DNA of 64,000 nt, from NCBI GenBank assembly GCA_002702655.1, contig PABB01000029.1, positions 1 through 64,000 on the forward strand, in the 5' to 3' direction. This DNA is from Planctomycetaceae bacterium. GTDB lineage: Bacteria > Planctomycetota > Planctomycetia > Pirellulales > Lacipirellulaceae. The notes beneath the pieces are model-generated. The model was not told the DNA's origin. It did not search any database and worked only from the letters and a program-made list of their open reading frames with translations. This document shows positions 53,013 to 61,532 of this stretch, piece after piece. The stretch's first letter is position 1; every line of letters starts with the position of its first letter. The position numbers and the translations under genes are program-made.

Positions 53013-53921
53013 ATGAAATGGACCCGCTGTTCCATGGCATTCGCCATGGCGCTGATGCTTGCAGGCAATTGCGCGACAACTCGAGCTGCCACGCTGTTTG
53101 AAGACACCTACAATCGAGACGACAGCCGCAACATCGACGCCAGCCTGGCTGGCATCACGGACAATACTGGCTCGTCTCTCGCAGCCGACGCAGTTTACAC
53201 GCAACCGTTTCTCGATCCGGGCAATGATCCGGGGCCGCAAGACGGCGATGCGGCCAACGGCGGCGGCGCGCAGGTCATTGGCAATGCTCTACAACTGGCG
53301 GTGGGAGCAGGCACGTCGAACGCCTACTTGAACCACAACTTTACCAACGGCCAAATCCTCGCTGACGGCGGGTTGATCGTCACGATGAACGTCCTGGAGA
53401 CCGAGGGCGCGGCTGGCAATGGCGGCCAGGGCGGCGCCTTCGCCCTGGGAATGTCCGCGGCGGAAGCGGCTTCGACGGGCGACGCATTCAACGGGCACGC
53501 AAGCGGCAGCCCCGATCCTGGATTCAAGTACACCGGCGCCTTTGGCCCCGATGGGACCGTTGTCAGCGACTTTTGGATTGCCCTGAAAGCGGACAACAAC
53601 CTGCAGTGGGGTAGCACGGGCGACAGCGGAATCGTGTCGGTGGGCGCCGATGGCGGGGAGGTCGCGGTGCGATTCGACATCGGCGACTTCAACGCCGGAA
53701 CAACGGTGCCCTTTGAAGTGTACTACAACGGCGCATCGCAGGGCTCCGGTGCGTTTACCTGGTCAGGGACCGACGAGAACTACATCGCCCTGGACGCTCG
53801 AGACAACGGATTCGTGGCCTTTGATTCGTTCGCCGTGCAAACGATCCCCGAGCCCGGCAGCATGCTCCTCGCAACGTTCGCCGCGGGCTTGCTGGCGGCG
53901 TCGCGGCGCCGAGGCTGCTGA
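53013..53921 (+). CDS. PEP-CTERM protein, single copy of an unrecognised repeated domain
   Basis: The 302-residue exported protein has a signal (FAMALMLAGNCATTRA) and one copy of a domain repeated three times in this region: DTYNRDDSRNIDASLAGITDNTGSS, YTQPFLDP, DGDAANGGGAQ, LQLAVGAGTSNAYLNHNF, GGQGGAFALGMS, VSDFWIALKADNNLQWG, FDIGDFNAGTTVPFEVYYNG and NYIALDARDNGFVAFDSF. The end is IPEPGSMLLATF with SRRRGC. The domain looks like an all-beta (jelly-roll or LamG-like) module; no family can be named. GGGAGGA lies 8 nt upstream of ATG 53013. It is probably the closest relative of the first half of the next gene. Confidence 0.85.
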   Translation: MKWTRCSMAFAMALMLAGNCATTRAATLFEDTYNRDDSRNIDASLAGITDNTGSSLAADAVYTQPFLDPGNDPGPQDGDAANGGGAQVIGNALQLAVGAGTSNAYLNHNFTNGQILADGGLIVTMNVLETEGAAGNGGQGGAFALGMSAAEAASTGDAFNGHASGSPDPGFKYTGAFGPDGTVVSDFWIALKADNNLQWGSTGDSGIVSVGADGGEVAVRFDIGDFNAGTTVPFEVYYNGASQGSGAFTWSGTDENYIALDARDNGFVAFDSFAVQTIPEPGSMLLATFAAGLLAASRRRGC

Positions 53922-53949
53922 TTTCGCAACACAAGAAGGAAAGGGCAGA

Positions 53950-53993
53950 CTGCCGCGGACTCGATCGCACGGCAGCGGTTTGGTCCGCGGCAG
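53950..53993 (+). terminator. Inverted repeat after the 53013-53921 gene, possible terminator
   Basis: CTGCCGCGGA (53950-53959) and TCCGCGGCAG (53984-53993) are perfect complements 24 nt apart. A run of five T follows at 54002-54006, a little too far for a classic intrinsic terminator. It lies 28 bp after the stop codon. It is the only structure noted in the 301-bp gap before the next gene. Confidence 0.45.
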
Positions 53994-54222
53994 ATTTCAG
54001 AGTTTTTCGTGGCGTTTGGAGACCTGAGCGATTTCTGCCGCCGAGCACGCTCGTCACGCCAGTCGGAAACCGCTCCGGTCTCGAAACTCCGTAACTTTCA
54101 ATACGACGTCCAATCAGGACAAAGCGCGTATCGCCATTCATACGATCGTCGGCTATCCACGCGAGCGCACGCCTCCGGGCGCAGCTCAGCGTCAGGCACA
54201 ATGTCATACTGAGGACAGCATC

Positions 54223-57213
54223 ATGCTCCGTCACCGCAAGGCTCCACTCGCAGCAATCACGGCACTCGCCCTGGCGGCGTCACAGGCTGCAGCATTGACA
54301 ACCTTGTTTCAGGACACGTTTGATCGCGTAGACGATCGCAACATCGACGCTTCACTGACAGGCATCACCGACAATACCGGCTCGTCGCTTGCGGCGGACG
54401 GCGTCTACACCCAGCCGTTCTTGGACCCCAACAACGCCCCGCCGACCTACGGCGTGCAAGATGGCGACGCGGCCAACGCCGGCGGAACGCAAATCTTCAC
54501 CAGCGCTCTGCAACTGGCTGTCGGCGCCGGCACGTCCAACGCCTACCTCAATCATAATTTCATCAATGGCGACATCCTGTCCGACGGCGGCTTTCGCGTT
54601 TCGGTCGACGTGTCCAACAACTATGGCGGAGGAACCGCAGGGCAGGGGGGCGCCTTTGCCATCGGCATGTCGACGACCAACGCGGATCTCGCGGGCGATG
54701 CGAACAACGGCCACCCCATCGGCGACGCCGGCGCCCTCGGCAACAAGTTCACCAACGCGTTTAATCCGAACGACGGCACGGTCATCAGTGATTTCTGGGT
54801 CGGAATTCGCGGAAACAACACGCTGGCGTGGGGCACTCGCGACGGCTCCGTTTCGACTTCGTCCGTGTCGGGCAAAGGCGGCACGATCTCGGCGACGTTT
54901 GGCGTGAACGACTTCAACGCCGGGTCGACCGTGAGCTACGAAGTGTTTTTCGATGGCGTTTCGCAGGGCGTCGGCATCTTTCGGTGGACCGATACGTCGA
55001 CCAACTACATCGGCCTCGACGCCCGCGACGGCGCTCAGGTCATCTTCGACAACTTTCTCGTCGAGACAGCAGTCCCGCCGCCGAAGCCGACGCTGACCGT
55101 CAACCGCGACACGGGCGATATCACGCTGACAAATCTCACGTCGCAGCCCCTGTCAATCAGTTCCTATTCGATGATCACCGAGCAGGGCGGATTCGACCAG
55201 GCCAGTTGGAACAAAGTCGACGCGATCGACAGCGACGACTGGATCACGCTGACCAGCCTCAGCAGCACGACCGACCTTGCCGAAGGAACCGTTCTGGGCG
55301 AGTACACGATCGCCGCAACCAACGGAGGCACGACGGACGAACTGTCGTTCGGCGCCGTCTGGAAAAAGAGTCCGTTTGAAGACATCGCCTTCGAATTGCG
55401 GGACGTCAACGGCAACGAAGTTCCAACCATTGTCGAGTACATCGGCAACGGCGGCCAGGCGTTTGAAATCGGCGACCTCAGCCGCAGCAACGGCATTGAC
55501 GGCGCCGACTGGGTTATTCTGCGCGGCAATCTCACCTCCGACGTTTCCGCGCTGGAGCCGCTCGACCAGTATCTCGCGGGCGACTTGACCGGCGACGGCT
55601 TCGTCAATCAAGCCGATTTCCGCGAGTTCAAATCGCTGTTTATTGCGGCCAACGGGGCGGCCGCATTTGCCGCGATCGTCGGCGTCCCCGAGCCGAGCAC
55701 CATCGTGCTCGCGTTGGCTGGTGTGGCCTTGGTCGCCGTTCGCGGTCGCCGCCAATTGCAGGTTTGCGTTGTCGCTCTGCTCGCTGTTCTGGCGACTTCC
55801 CACGCGGCCAGTGCAGCGGATCTGTTCGTCGACGCGTTTGATCGCGTCGATAGCCGCGACATCGACGCGTCGACGACCGGCATCACCAACAATACCGGAA
55901 CGACGTTTGGCGCCAGTGCCGTCTACTCGCAACCGTTCGTCGATCCTGCCAACGATCCCGGCCCCGAGGATGCTGACGCCGCCAATGGCGGCGGCGCCCA
56001 GATCCTGAGCAATCAGCTTCAACTGGCGGTCGGCCCGGGCACGTCCAACGCGTATGTCAACCACAACTTCACTAACAGTGCGATCACGACCGCCACCGGT
56101 TTTCGCGTCTCGCTCGACGTGGGTGACTACGGCGGCACGAGCTTCGGACAGGGCGGGGCGTTTGCGATTGGCATGTCACAGGCTGAAGCCGACTCCGCCG
56201 GCGACGCGCAAGGCGCGGGCTCGAACAGCTTCACGCAGGCGTTTGGCCAGGGATCCATCGGCCTGGGCGACTTCTGGCTCGGGCTGCGCGGAAACAGTAC
56301 CGTCGCATGGGGCTCGGGGGATACCGCTCCGACGACTGCGGCGGTGAGCGCCAAGACAGGAACAATCTCGGCCGAATTCTACGTGACGGATTTTGCCGCC
56401 GGCGGGAACGTAGCGTACGAGGTGTTCTTCGACGGCGCGTCGCAGGGGTTTGGCGTCTTTGAATGGTCCGGAACCAACGAGAACTTCATCGGGCTGGACG
56501 CACGGGACGGCGCTTCGGTCAACCTTGACAACTTCAAAGTGGAAACCGTCACCGGGCTGGCGCCCCACACGCTCCGCCTGCGGGTTGATCCGAACACCGG
56601 CGCCGCTTCGATCATGGCGGGCGCTTCCGCCAACGCCCTGGACTTCTACGAGATCACCAGCGCCAGCGGCGGTTTGGTGGCAGGAGCGTTCAATGGCGTT
56701 GGCGGCGACGCAGGACTGCCGTTGGGCGACGGCTCCGGCAACGGCTGGGAACTGGGCGGCGCCAACTCAGCGACTTCGCTGACCGAGACCTATCTCGCCA
56801 GCGAATCAACCATCGCCGCCGGGGCGACAACGCTGCCGATCGGCTCCATCTACAACACGGGCCTCGACACGCGAGACCTGCAGTTCGCCTACACCGACAG
56901 TGCGGGCGTGACGCGACTGGGTTTTGTCGAGTACGTCAGCGGCGGCGCATTGCCCGACTTTAACTCCGATTCAAGAGTCGACGGCGGCGACTTTTTGATC
57001 TGGCAACGCGGCGTAGGAACCGGAACCACGTTCGCCCAGGGCGATGCCAACGGCGATGGCGCCGTCAACGCGGCGGATCTTGCGGAGTGGAGTGCGTCGT
57101 ACGGCGCCTCCGCCGTGACGGCGTCGCTCGGCACGGTCCCGGAGCCGGCTACGTGGCTGCTGGTCTCGGCCGCGGCGGGATTGGCCGCAACGGCCGCGCG
57201 ACGCAGGGGTTAG
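54223..57213 (+). CDS. Double PEP-CTERM protein with an internal sorting signal and internal signal peptide
   Basis: The 996-residue ORF contains two whole exported proteins in a row. Half one: signal (AAITALALAASQAAA), the repeated domain (DTFDRVDDRNIDASLTGITDNTG), an accessory beta domain, dockerin-like loops (DLSRSNGIDGADWV, DLTGDGFVNQADF) and a PEP-CTERM tail, V488-PEP-STIVLALAGVALVAV then RGRR (507-510). Half two begins at once with QLQVCVVALLAVLATSHAASA (511-531), a signal-peptide-like segment with an AxA cleavage site. It continues with a second copy of the domain (DAFDRVDSRDIDASTTGITNNTG), another accessory domain, dockerin-like loops and a final VPEPATWLL with ARRRG. No stop or start codon with a ribosome site separates the halves. 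It may be a fusion of neighbouring paralogous genes or a precursor cut by exosortase and signal peptidase. Confidence 0.9.
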   Translation: MLRHRKAPLAAITALALAASQAAALTTLFQDTFDRVDDRNIDASLTGITDNTGSSLAADGVYTQPFLDPNNAPPTYGVQDGDAANAGGTQIFTSALQLAVGAGTSNAYLNHNFINGDILSDGGFRVSVDVSNNYGGGTAGQGGAFAIGMSTTNADLAGDANNGHPIGDAGALGNKFTNAFNPNDGTVISDFWVGIRGNNTLAWGTRDGSVSTSSVSGKGGTISATFGVNDFNAGSTVSYEVFFDGVSQGVGIFRWTDTSTNYIGLDARDGAQVIFDNFLVETAVPPPKPTLTVNRDTGDITLTNLTSQPLSISSYSMITEQGGFDQASWNKVDAIDSDDWITLTSLSSTTDLAEGTVLGEYTIAATNGGTTDELSFGAVWKKSPFEDIAFELRDVNGNEVPTIVEYIGNGGQAFEIGDLSRSNGIDGADWVILRGNLTSDVSALEPLDQYLAGDLTGDGFVNQADFREFKSLFIAANGAAAFAAIVGVPEPSTIVLALAGVALVAVRGRRQLQVCVVALLAVLATSHAASAADLFVDAFDRVDSRDIDASTTGITNNTGTTFGASAVYSQPFVDPANDPGPEDADAANGGGAQILSNQLQLAVGPGTSNAYVNHNFTNSAITTATGFRVSLDVGDYGGTSFGQGGAFAIGMSQAEADSAGDAQGAGSNSFTQAFGQGSIGLGDFWLGLRGNSTVAWGSGDTAPTTAAVSAKTGTISAEFYVTDFAAGGNVAYEVFFDGASQGFGVFEWSGTNENFIGLDARDGASVNLDNFKVETVTGLAPHTLRLRVDPNTGAASIMAGASANALDFYEITSASGGLVAGAFNGVGGDAGLPLGDGSGNGWELGGANSATSLTETYLASESTIAAGATTLPIGSIYNTGLDTRDLQFAYTDSAGVTRLGFVEYVSGGALPDFNSDSRVDGGDFLIWQRGVGTGTTFAQGDANGDGAVNAADLAEWSASYGASAVTASLGTVPEPATWLLVSAAAGLAATAARRRG

Positions 57214-57309
57214 CGGGCATCGGCTGGCCGCACAGGGAAGTTCATGAGACTGCGGCCGTCGATGGAAATGAAGGATTCGGAACGCGTTAGTTTTTCAGGA
57301 GGAGCCGTC

Positions 57310-58389
57310 GTGGCTACAAAACGAATGCCGGCAGTATCTTGTCGTCGCGGATTCACGCTTGTGGAACTGCTCGTCGTGATTGCCATCATTGGCGTGCTGG
57401 TCGCTCTGTTGCTGCCGGCCATTCAGGCAGCACGCGAGGCGGCCCGCCGCGCCGAGTGCGCCAACAAACTCAAGCAGCATGGCTTGGGCATGTTGAACTA
57501 TGAATCGGCGACGAAGGAGTATCCGCCCGGCTGCGAAGTCTACCAGAATCCTCAATCCGGCGTTCCGCAGCGCGACCCTGGAGCCGCTCAATTTTGGGAT
57601 CTCACGAGGACATGGTCGGTTGCCATCTTGCCCCATCTCGAGCAGCAGCAGATGGAACAGTCGTTTGACACAACCGTTCCGCTGAGCGCCGCGATCAATG
57701 CGCCGCTGGTCGAGATTGAGCTGCCCGTGTTTCTCTGTCCCACGGACCCCGGTCCGGAAGGCTACGTCGCGGGGCAACCGTTCGCTCGTTCGTCTTACGT
57801 GGGCCTCAGCGGCGCTTTGACCCGCTCGGGGTCGGCCGATTTGACCTGGGGCCGCGTGCTGGACGTGATCAATCCCACGACGGGTGACGCCCGCCCCTTC
57901 GTCAGCGGCGACACCCCGCTCGCGCGACGAGGGATGCTGACCGTCACGTACGGTCCGGCCGGCGTCGAGGCGATCAAGCCGCGGATGATTTCCGACGGCA
58001 CGTCCAACACCATAGCCGTCACCGAATGGCACACGCAGCGCAAGGTCCACGCCAATCGACCGACGCTCGACTATTTCTACGCCGGCTGGGGCGCGTGGCG
58101 CACCTACGCATCCGAGGCGGCCATTGCTGCGCGTGACGACGACCACGCCAAGATGTTCGGGCTACCCGATGTCACGACGTGCTTCGAACTGGGCGCCAGT
58201 GCCGAGTGGCTGTGTGAGTTTCAGATCGCATCGCTACACTCGGGCGGGATCATTCAGTGCGTCTACGCCGACGGCCACGTCGACTCGCTCAGCCCCGACA
58301 TGGACCGCCTGGCGCTCACCGCGCTAGCGACAATCGCCGGGGGCGAAGTCGACAAGGCGGTCGACCCCGTGACAGGCCCGACGCGGTAA
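57310..58389 (+). CDS. DUF1559 protein with type IV pilin-like N-terminus (second copy)
   Basis: The 359-residue product carries the prepilin site RRGFTLVELLVVIAIIGVLVALLLPAIQAAREAARR after a 14-residue leader. The C-terminal DUF1559 block reads SLHSGGIIQCVYADGHVDSLSPDMD, followed by the common LTALATIAGGE end. GTG 57310 is chosen because a full AGGAGG lies 7 nt upstream (57297-57302); in-frame ATGs further upstream lack such a site. It follows the double PEP-CTERM gene by about 100 bp and precedes a small lipoprotein gene by 50 bp, mirroring the order at 17.7-19.3 kb. Its function is unknown beyond the expected processing by a prepilin peptidase. Confidence 0.93.
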   Translation: MATKRMPAVSCRRGFTLVELLVVIAIIGVLVALLLPAIQAAREAARRAECANKLKQHGLGMLNYESATKEYPPGCEVYQNPQSGVPQRDPGAAQFWDLTRTWSVAILPHLEQQQMEQSFDTTVPLSAAINAPLVEIELPVFLCPTDPGPEGYVAGQPFARSSYVGLSGALTRSGSADLTWGRVLDVINPTTGDARPFVSGDTPLARRGMLTVTYGPAGVEAIKPRMISDGTSNTIAVTEWHTQRKVHANRPTLDYFYAGWGAWRTYASEAAIAARDDDHAKMFGLPDVTTCFELGASAEWLCEFQIASLHSGGIIQCVYADGHVDSLSPDMDRLALTALATIAGGEVDKAVDPVTGPTR

Positions 58390-58439
58390 GTCACGCGGCG
58401 CACTCTCACCTCGCACAAAGAATAATAGCGACGACTCAA

Positions 58440-58880
58440 TTGAGAAATGCATTCCTGTCGGCGACGTTGCTGATCGCCATCGGCACTTCCGGATGCGGCC
58501 CCTCGAGCGGGCTCAGCTACGCGCCCGCCGAGGGCGTGGTGCTGATTGACGGCGAGCCAGCCGAACGCGTGGAGGTTGTGTTCACGCTGCAGAACGCCCC
58601 GGCAACGGGGGCCAAACCGTCGGCCCGAGCGGTCACGGACGCTCAGGGCCGCTTCGCCCTGCGAACTCTCACGCCTGAAAAAGACGTTGTCGAGGGGGCC
58701 GCCGTGGGGACTCATCAGGTGACGGTCCGCACGCAGGTCGTCGAGCAAGACGAGTTGGGCAATGCACGCGTCGTCCGCCAGGAGACGCTGGGGCGCAAGT
58801 ACACCGAAGGCGGCGCACTGAGCGTGGAAATCCCCAACGGCGGGGCGACCGACCTGAAGCTCGAAGCGTCGACGCGCTAG
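58440..58880 (+). CDS. Lipoprotein following the DUF1559 gene
   Basis: The 146-residue product starts at TTG 58440 (no in-frame ATG is near) and has a lipobox-like GTSGC with Cys19. The mature part, YAPAEGVVLIDGEPAERVEVVFTLQN, then AVTDAQGRFALRTLTPEKDVVEGAAVGTHQVTV, is the transthyretin- or carboxypeptidase-regulatory-like beta-sandwich commonly found in planctomycete lipoproteins beside DUF1559 genes. It is unrelated in sequence to the lipoprotein at 17731-18180, although the genomic position is the same. Role unknown. Confidence 0.75.
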   Translation: MRNAFLSATLLIAIGTSGCGPSSGLSYAPAEGVVLIDGEPAERVEVVFTLQNAPATGAKPSARAVTDAQGRFALRTLTPEKDVVEGAAVGTHQVTVRTQVVEQDELGNARVVRQETLGRKYTEGGALSVEIPNGGATDLKLEASTR

Positions 58881-59220
58881 CGAACGTAGACGCGGGGACC
58901 TGTGCCTGGCGTCGGTTCCGTGTAGGATCGGAACAGGCGGTTGTTTCCCCGGCGCTCCGGATTCAGCAGTCGCCCCTGCCGACATTTGCCGCCTGAGCAG
59001 GTCAACCGTGCGTCGCACCGCCGGCGCACCCGCTCGCGAAACTCCCAATACAAATGATCACGACTCCACCCCGCGACGATTGACGTCGTGCGGTTCGGCG
59101 CTCCTCGACCACGGCTTGACCATTCGAGCGTCACAAACAACTCATATCGGCGGGCGCTCGGGCGCCCAGAAGCGTAGTCTGACATCCATTGCGAAGAAGT
59201 CGCATAGTAAGGCGGTGGCC
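58881..59220. other. 340-bp gap before the sulfatase gene, nothing recognised
   Basis: No supported gene, repeat or hairpin with a T-run was found. The downstream sulfatase frame is open to about 59008, but the added residues do not form a signal peptide. Confidence 0.35.
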
Positions 59221-60867
59221 ATGGCGTCTCTGGTACCAACTCAAAACGACCGGCGATTCTGCGGTTGGCGACGAGCAGCAATCGCCGTCGCGACCGGCGT
59301 GCTCGTGGCAACGTGCGCCCAATACGTTGTCGCAGCGCCTAACATCGTCGTGATACTGGTCGACGATATGGGCTTTTCCGATTTGGGCTGCTACGGCAGC
59401 GAGATCGATACGCCCAATATCGATCGTCTGGCTGCGCGCGGTCAACGGTTCACTCAGTTCTACAATTGCGGGCGCTGCTGCCCGACGCGAGCCAGCTTGA
59501 TGACGGGGCTCCACCCGCATCAAACCGGCATCGGACACATGACCGAACCGCCCAACCAGCCGCTGGGGATCACCGGGCCCTACCAGGGCTACTTGAACGA
59601 CAATTGCGTGACGATCGCGCAGGCACTGCAGACCGCCGGCTACCACACGCTGATGACCGGCAAGTGGCACTTGGGTATTCAGCGCAAAGAATGTTGGCCG
59701 ACCCAGCGCGGCTTCGACGAGTTCTACGGCTGCCTCTCGGGCGCCATCAACTACTTTCAGCCGGCGGCGCCGCGCGGGTTGACTCGCAACGAAGAAAGCG
59801 AAAAGCCGCCCGAAGATTTCTACGCCACCGATGCGTTCACTGACGAAGCGTGCCGGATGATCAGCCAAGTCGTCAAGCAGGATGACCGTCCGTTCTTCCT
59901 GTACCTAGCCTACAACGCGCCGCATTGGCCGTTGAACGCCAAAGAGGAGGAGTTCCGCAAGTACCGCGGCAAGTATCGCGACGGCTGGACGCCAATGATG
60001 GCCCGCCGCGTCGCTAAGCAGAAAGAGTTGGGACTGTTCGACGCCGCTCTGACACCCGCGCCCCACGAGGGTCCGCCCTGGGACTCCCTGCGGCCCCGCA
60101 AGCGCGACGATCTCGATGCCATCATGGCCGCCTACGCTGGTTGCGTCGACTCGATTGATCAGAACGTCGGACGGCTGATCGCGCACTTGGAACAGTTGCA
60201 CGCACTCGACGACACCGTCTTGCTGTTTCTGTCGGACAACGGCGCCTGCCAGGAAGGCGGCCGGCTTGGCAAAGGCTCCGAGCAGATGGTTCTGAATCCG
60301 CCGCTTCGCACAGTCGATGGCGTCCACCTGGGCCAGGCCTGGGCCAATGCCTGCAACACGCCCTTCCGGCTCTACAAGCATTTCCTCCATGAAGGGGGCG
60401 CCTGCACGCCGCTGATTGCCGTCTGGCCGGCTGAGATGCCAACTACTTCCCACGGTTCGTTCGTCCGCGACCTCGCGTATTTGCCGGACGTGATGGCCAC
60501 GTGCTTAGACTTGGCCCAGGCGGAGTACCCGGCAGACAAACCGAGTTGCGTGGGCAAATCCTTTGCCGGCGTGTTGCGCGGCGAGGCGGGACCCATCCAC
60601 GACGAACCACTGTTTTGGGAGCATGAAGGCAACGCTTCGATGCGCGACGGCCCGTGGAAACTGGTCCGGCGTTACCAACAACCGTGGGAGTTGTACAACC
60701 TGGACGACGATCGCACGGAATTGGTCAATCTCGCGGAGCAACATCCCCAGCGCCTCGCCGAGATGCGCCAGCAGTGGGAGACGTGGGCCACGGCGACGGG
60801 CGTGTCGTTCCCCGAGCGTTTCGACATGTACCAGCATTTGCGACAACGCAGCGCCAAAGCACCGTAG
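59221..60867 (+). CDS. Secreted arylsulfatase
   Basis: The 548-residue type I sulfatase has a signal peptide (about residues 17-39, AAIAVATGVLVATCAQYVVAA). Active-site elements are canonical: ILVDDMGFSDLGCYG, formylglycine motif CCPTR with Cys86, TGKWHLGIQ, APHWPL and FLSDNGACQEGG. The C-terminal subdomain has EHEGNASMRDGPWKLVRR and ELYNLDDDRTELVNLA. It is strongly similar in layout to the sulfatase at 10908-12542 (CCPTRASL, EHEGNA, WKLVRR/HKLVRR), so the two probably act on related substrates. A decayed sulfatase follows 66 bp downstream, suggesting that this was a small sulfatase array. Confidence 0.93.
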   Translation: MASLVPTQNDRRFCGWRRAAIAVATGVLVATCAQYVVAAPNIVVILVDDMGFSDLGCYGSEIDTPNIDRLAARGQRFTQFYNCGRCCPTRASLMTGLHPHQTGIGHMTEPPNQPLGITGPYQGYLNDNCVTIAQALQTAGYHTLMTGKWHLGIQRKECWPTQRGFDEFYGCLSGAINYFQPAAPRGLTRNEESEKPPEDFYATDAFTDEACRMISQVVKQDDRPFFLYLAYNAPHWPLNAKEEEFRKYRGKYRDGWTPMMARRVAKQKELGLFDAALTPAPHEGPPWDSLRPRKRDDLDAIMAAYAGCVDSIDQNVGRLIAHLEQLHALDDTVLLFLSDNGACQEGGRLGKGSEQMVLNPPLRTVDGVHLGQAWANACNTPFRLYKHFLHEGGACTPLIAVWPAEMPTTSHGSFVRDLAYLPDVMATCLDLAQAEYPADKPSCVGKSFAGVLRGEAGPIHDEPLFWEHEGNASMRDGPWKLVRRYQQPWELYNLDDDRTELVNLAEQHPQRLAEMRQQWETWATATGVSFPERFDMYQHLRQRSAKAP

Positions 60868-60932
60868 TCGCCGCCTGGCATGCTCCTTATCCAAACCTTC
60901 GAGCCATGCTGACAACGGCAGGCCACAGTCGC

Positions 60933-61328
60933 ATGATCATGCATTTCCGTCGGTTTCTGATCGCGGTGACGCTTGGCACGGCAACTGCCGTCCCGCCCGA
61001 CGCGGCCGAGTCGCCCAACATGGTGCTGATCTAATGCGACGATTTGAGCGTCGGGGCCGTCCACGCCTTCAATCCCCAGCGGTGCAAGATTGCCACGCCG
61101 CATATGGATGCTCTGGCGTCTGAGCACACGCTGTTTACCAACTCCCATTCGCCATCGGGCGAGCAGGAGAACTTATACGCCACCCGGTCGCTCGATATTG
61201 AGCCACTGAAGTCCACGCTGGAAAGGGCAATCGCCCCCGGCCGGTCGACGTCGGGCGCCCGGCAATCGAACGACGTTCCCGTCGCGTCGCCCCTCACGCA
61301 GAGCTCCGCTGAACGTGGCAAGCATTAG
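60933..61328 (+). pseudogene. Remnant of a sulfatase gene with in-frame stop and truncation
   Basis: From ATG 60933 or 60939 the frame gives a signal peptide (FRRFLIAVTLGTATAVPPDAAE) and the sulfatase start SPNMVLI. It then meets TAA (61032-61034) where a Tyr or Leu is expected before Ala/Cys-Asp-Asp-Leu. The same frame continues CDDLSVGAVHAFNPQRCKIATPHMDALASEHTLFTNSHSPS, which is the normal sulfatase order, up to just before the expected formylglycine site. There the similarity ends and an unrelated sequence runs to TAG 61326-61328. About 90% of the original gene is missing. Confidence 0.8.
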
Positions 61329-61532
61329 CGATCGGCGACTTCAGGAGTTCGGTGCACCATCCGACACCGAGGCCCGCGTCGCTGCGGAATGGCATGGTTC
61401 ATTCACACCGCATCGCCCGAGATTCTGATTGGACGGACGGAAGATCTGGCGAACAATGGGACAGTGCAGACGCAGTGCGGCCGAAGAGCGCACCTGCTTC
61501 CATCAACGCCGGCTCAATTGCACCGCATCGCC

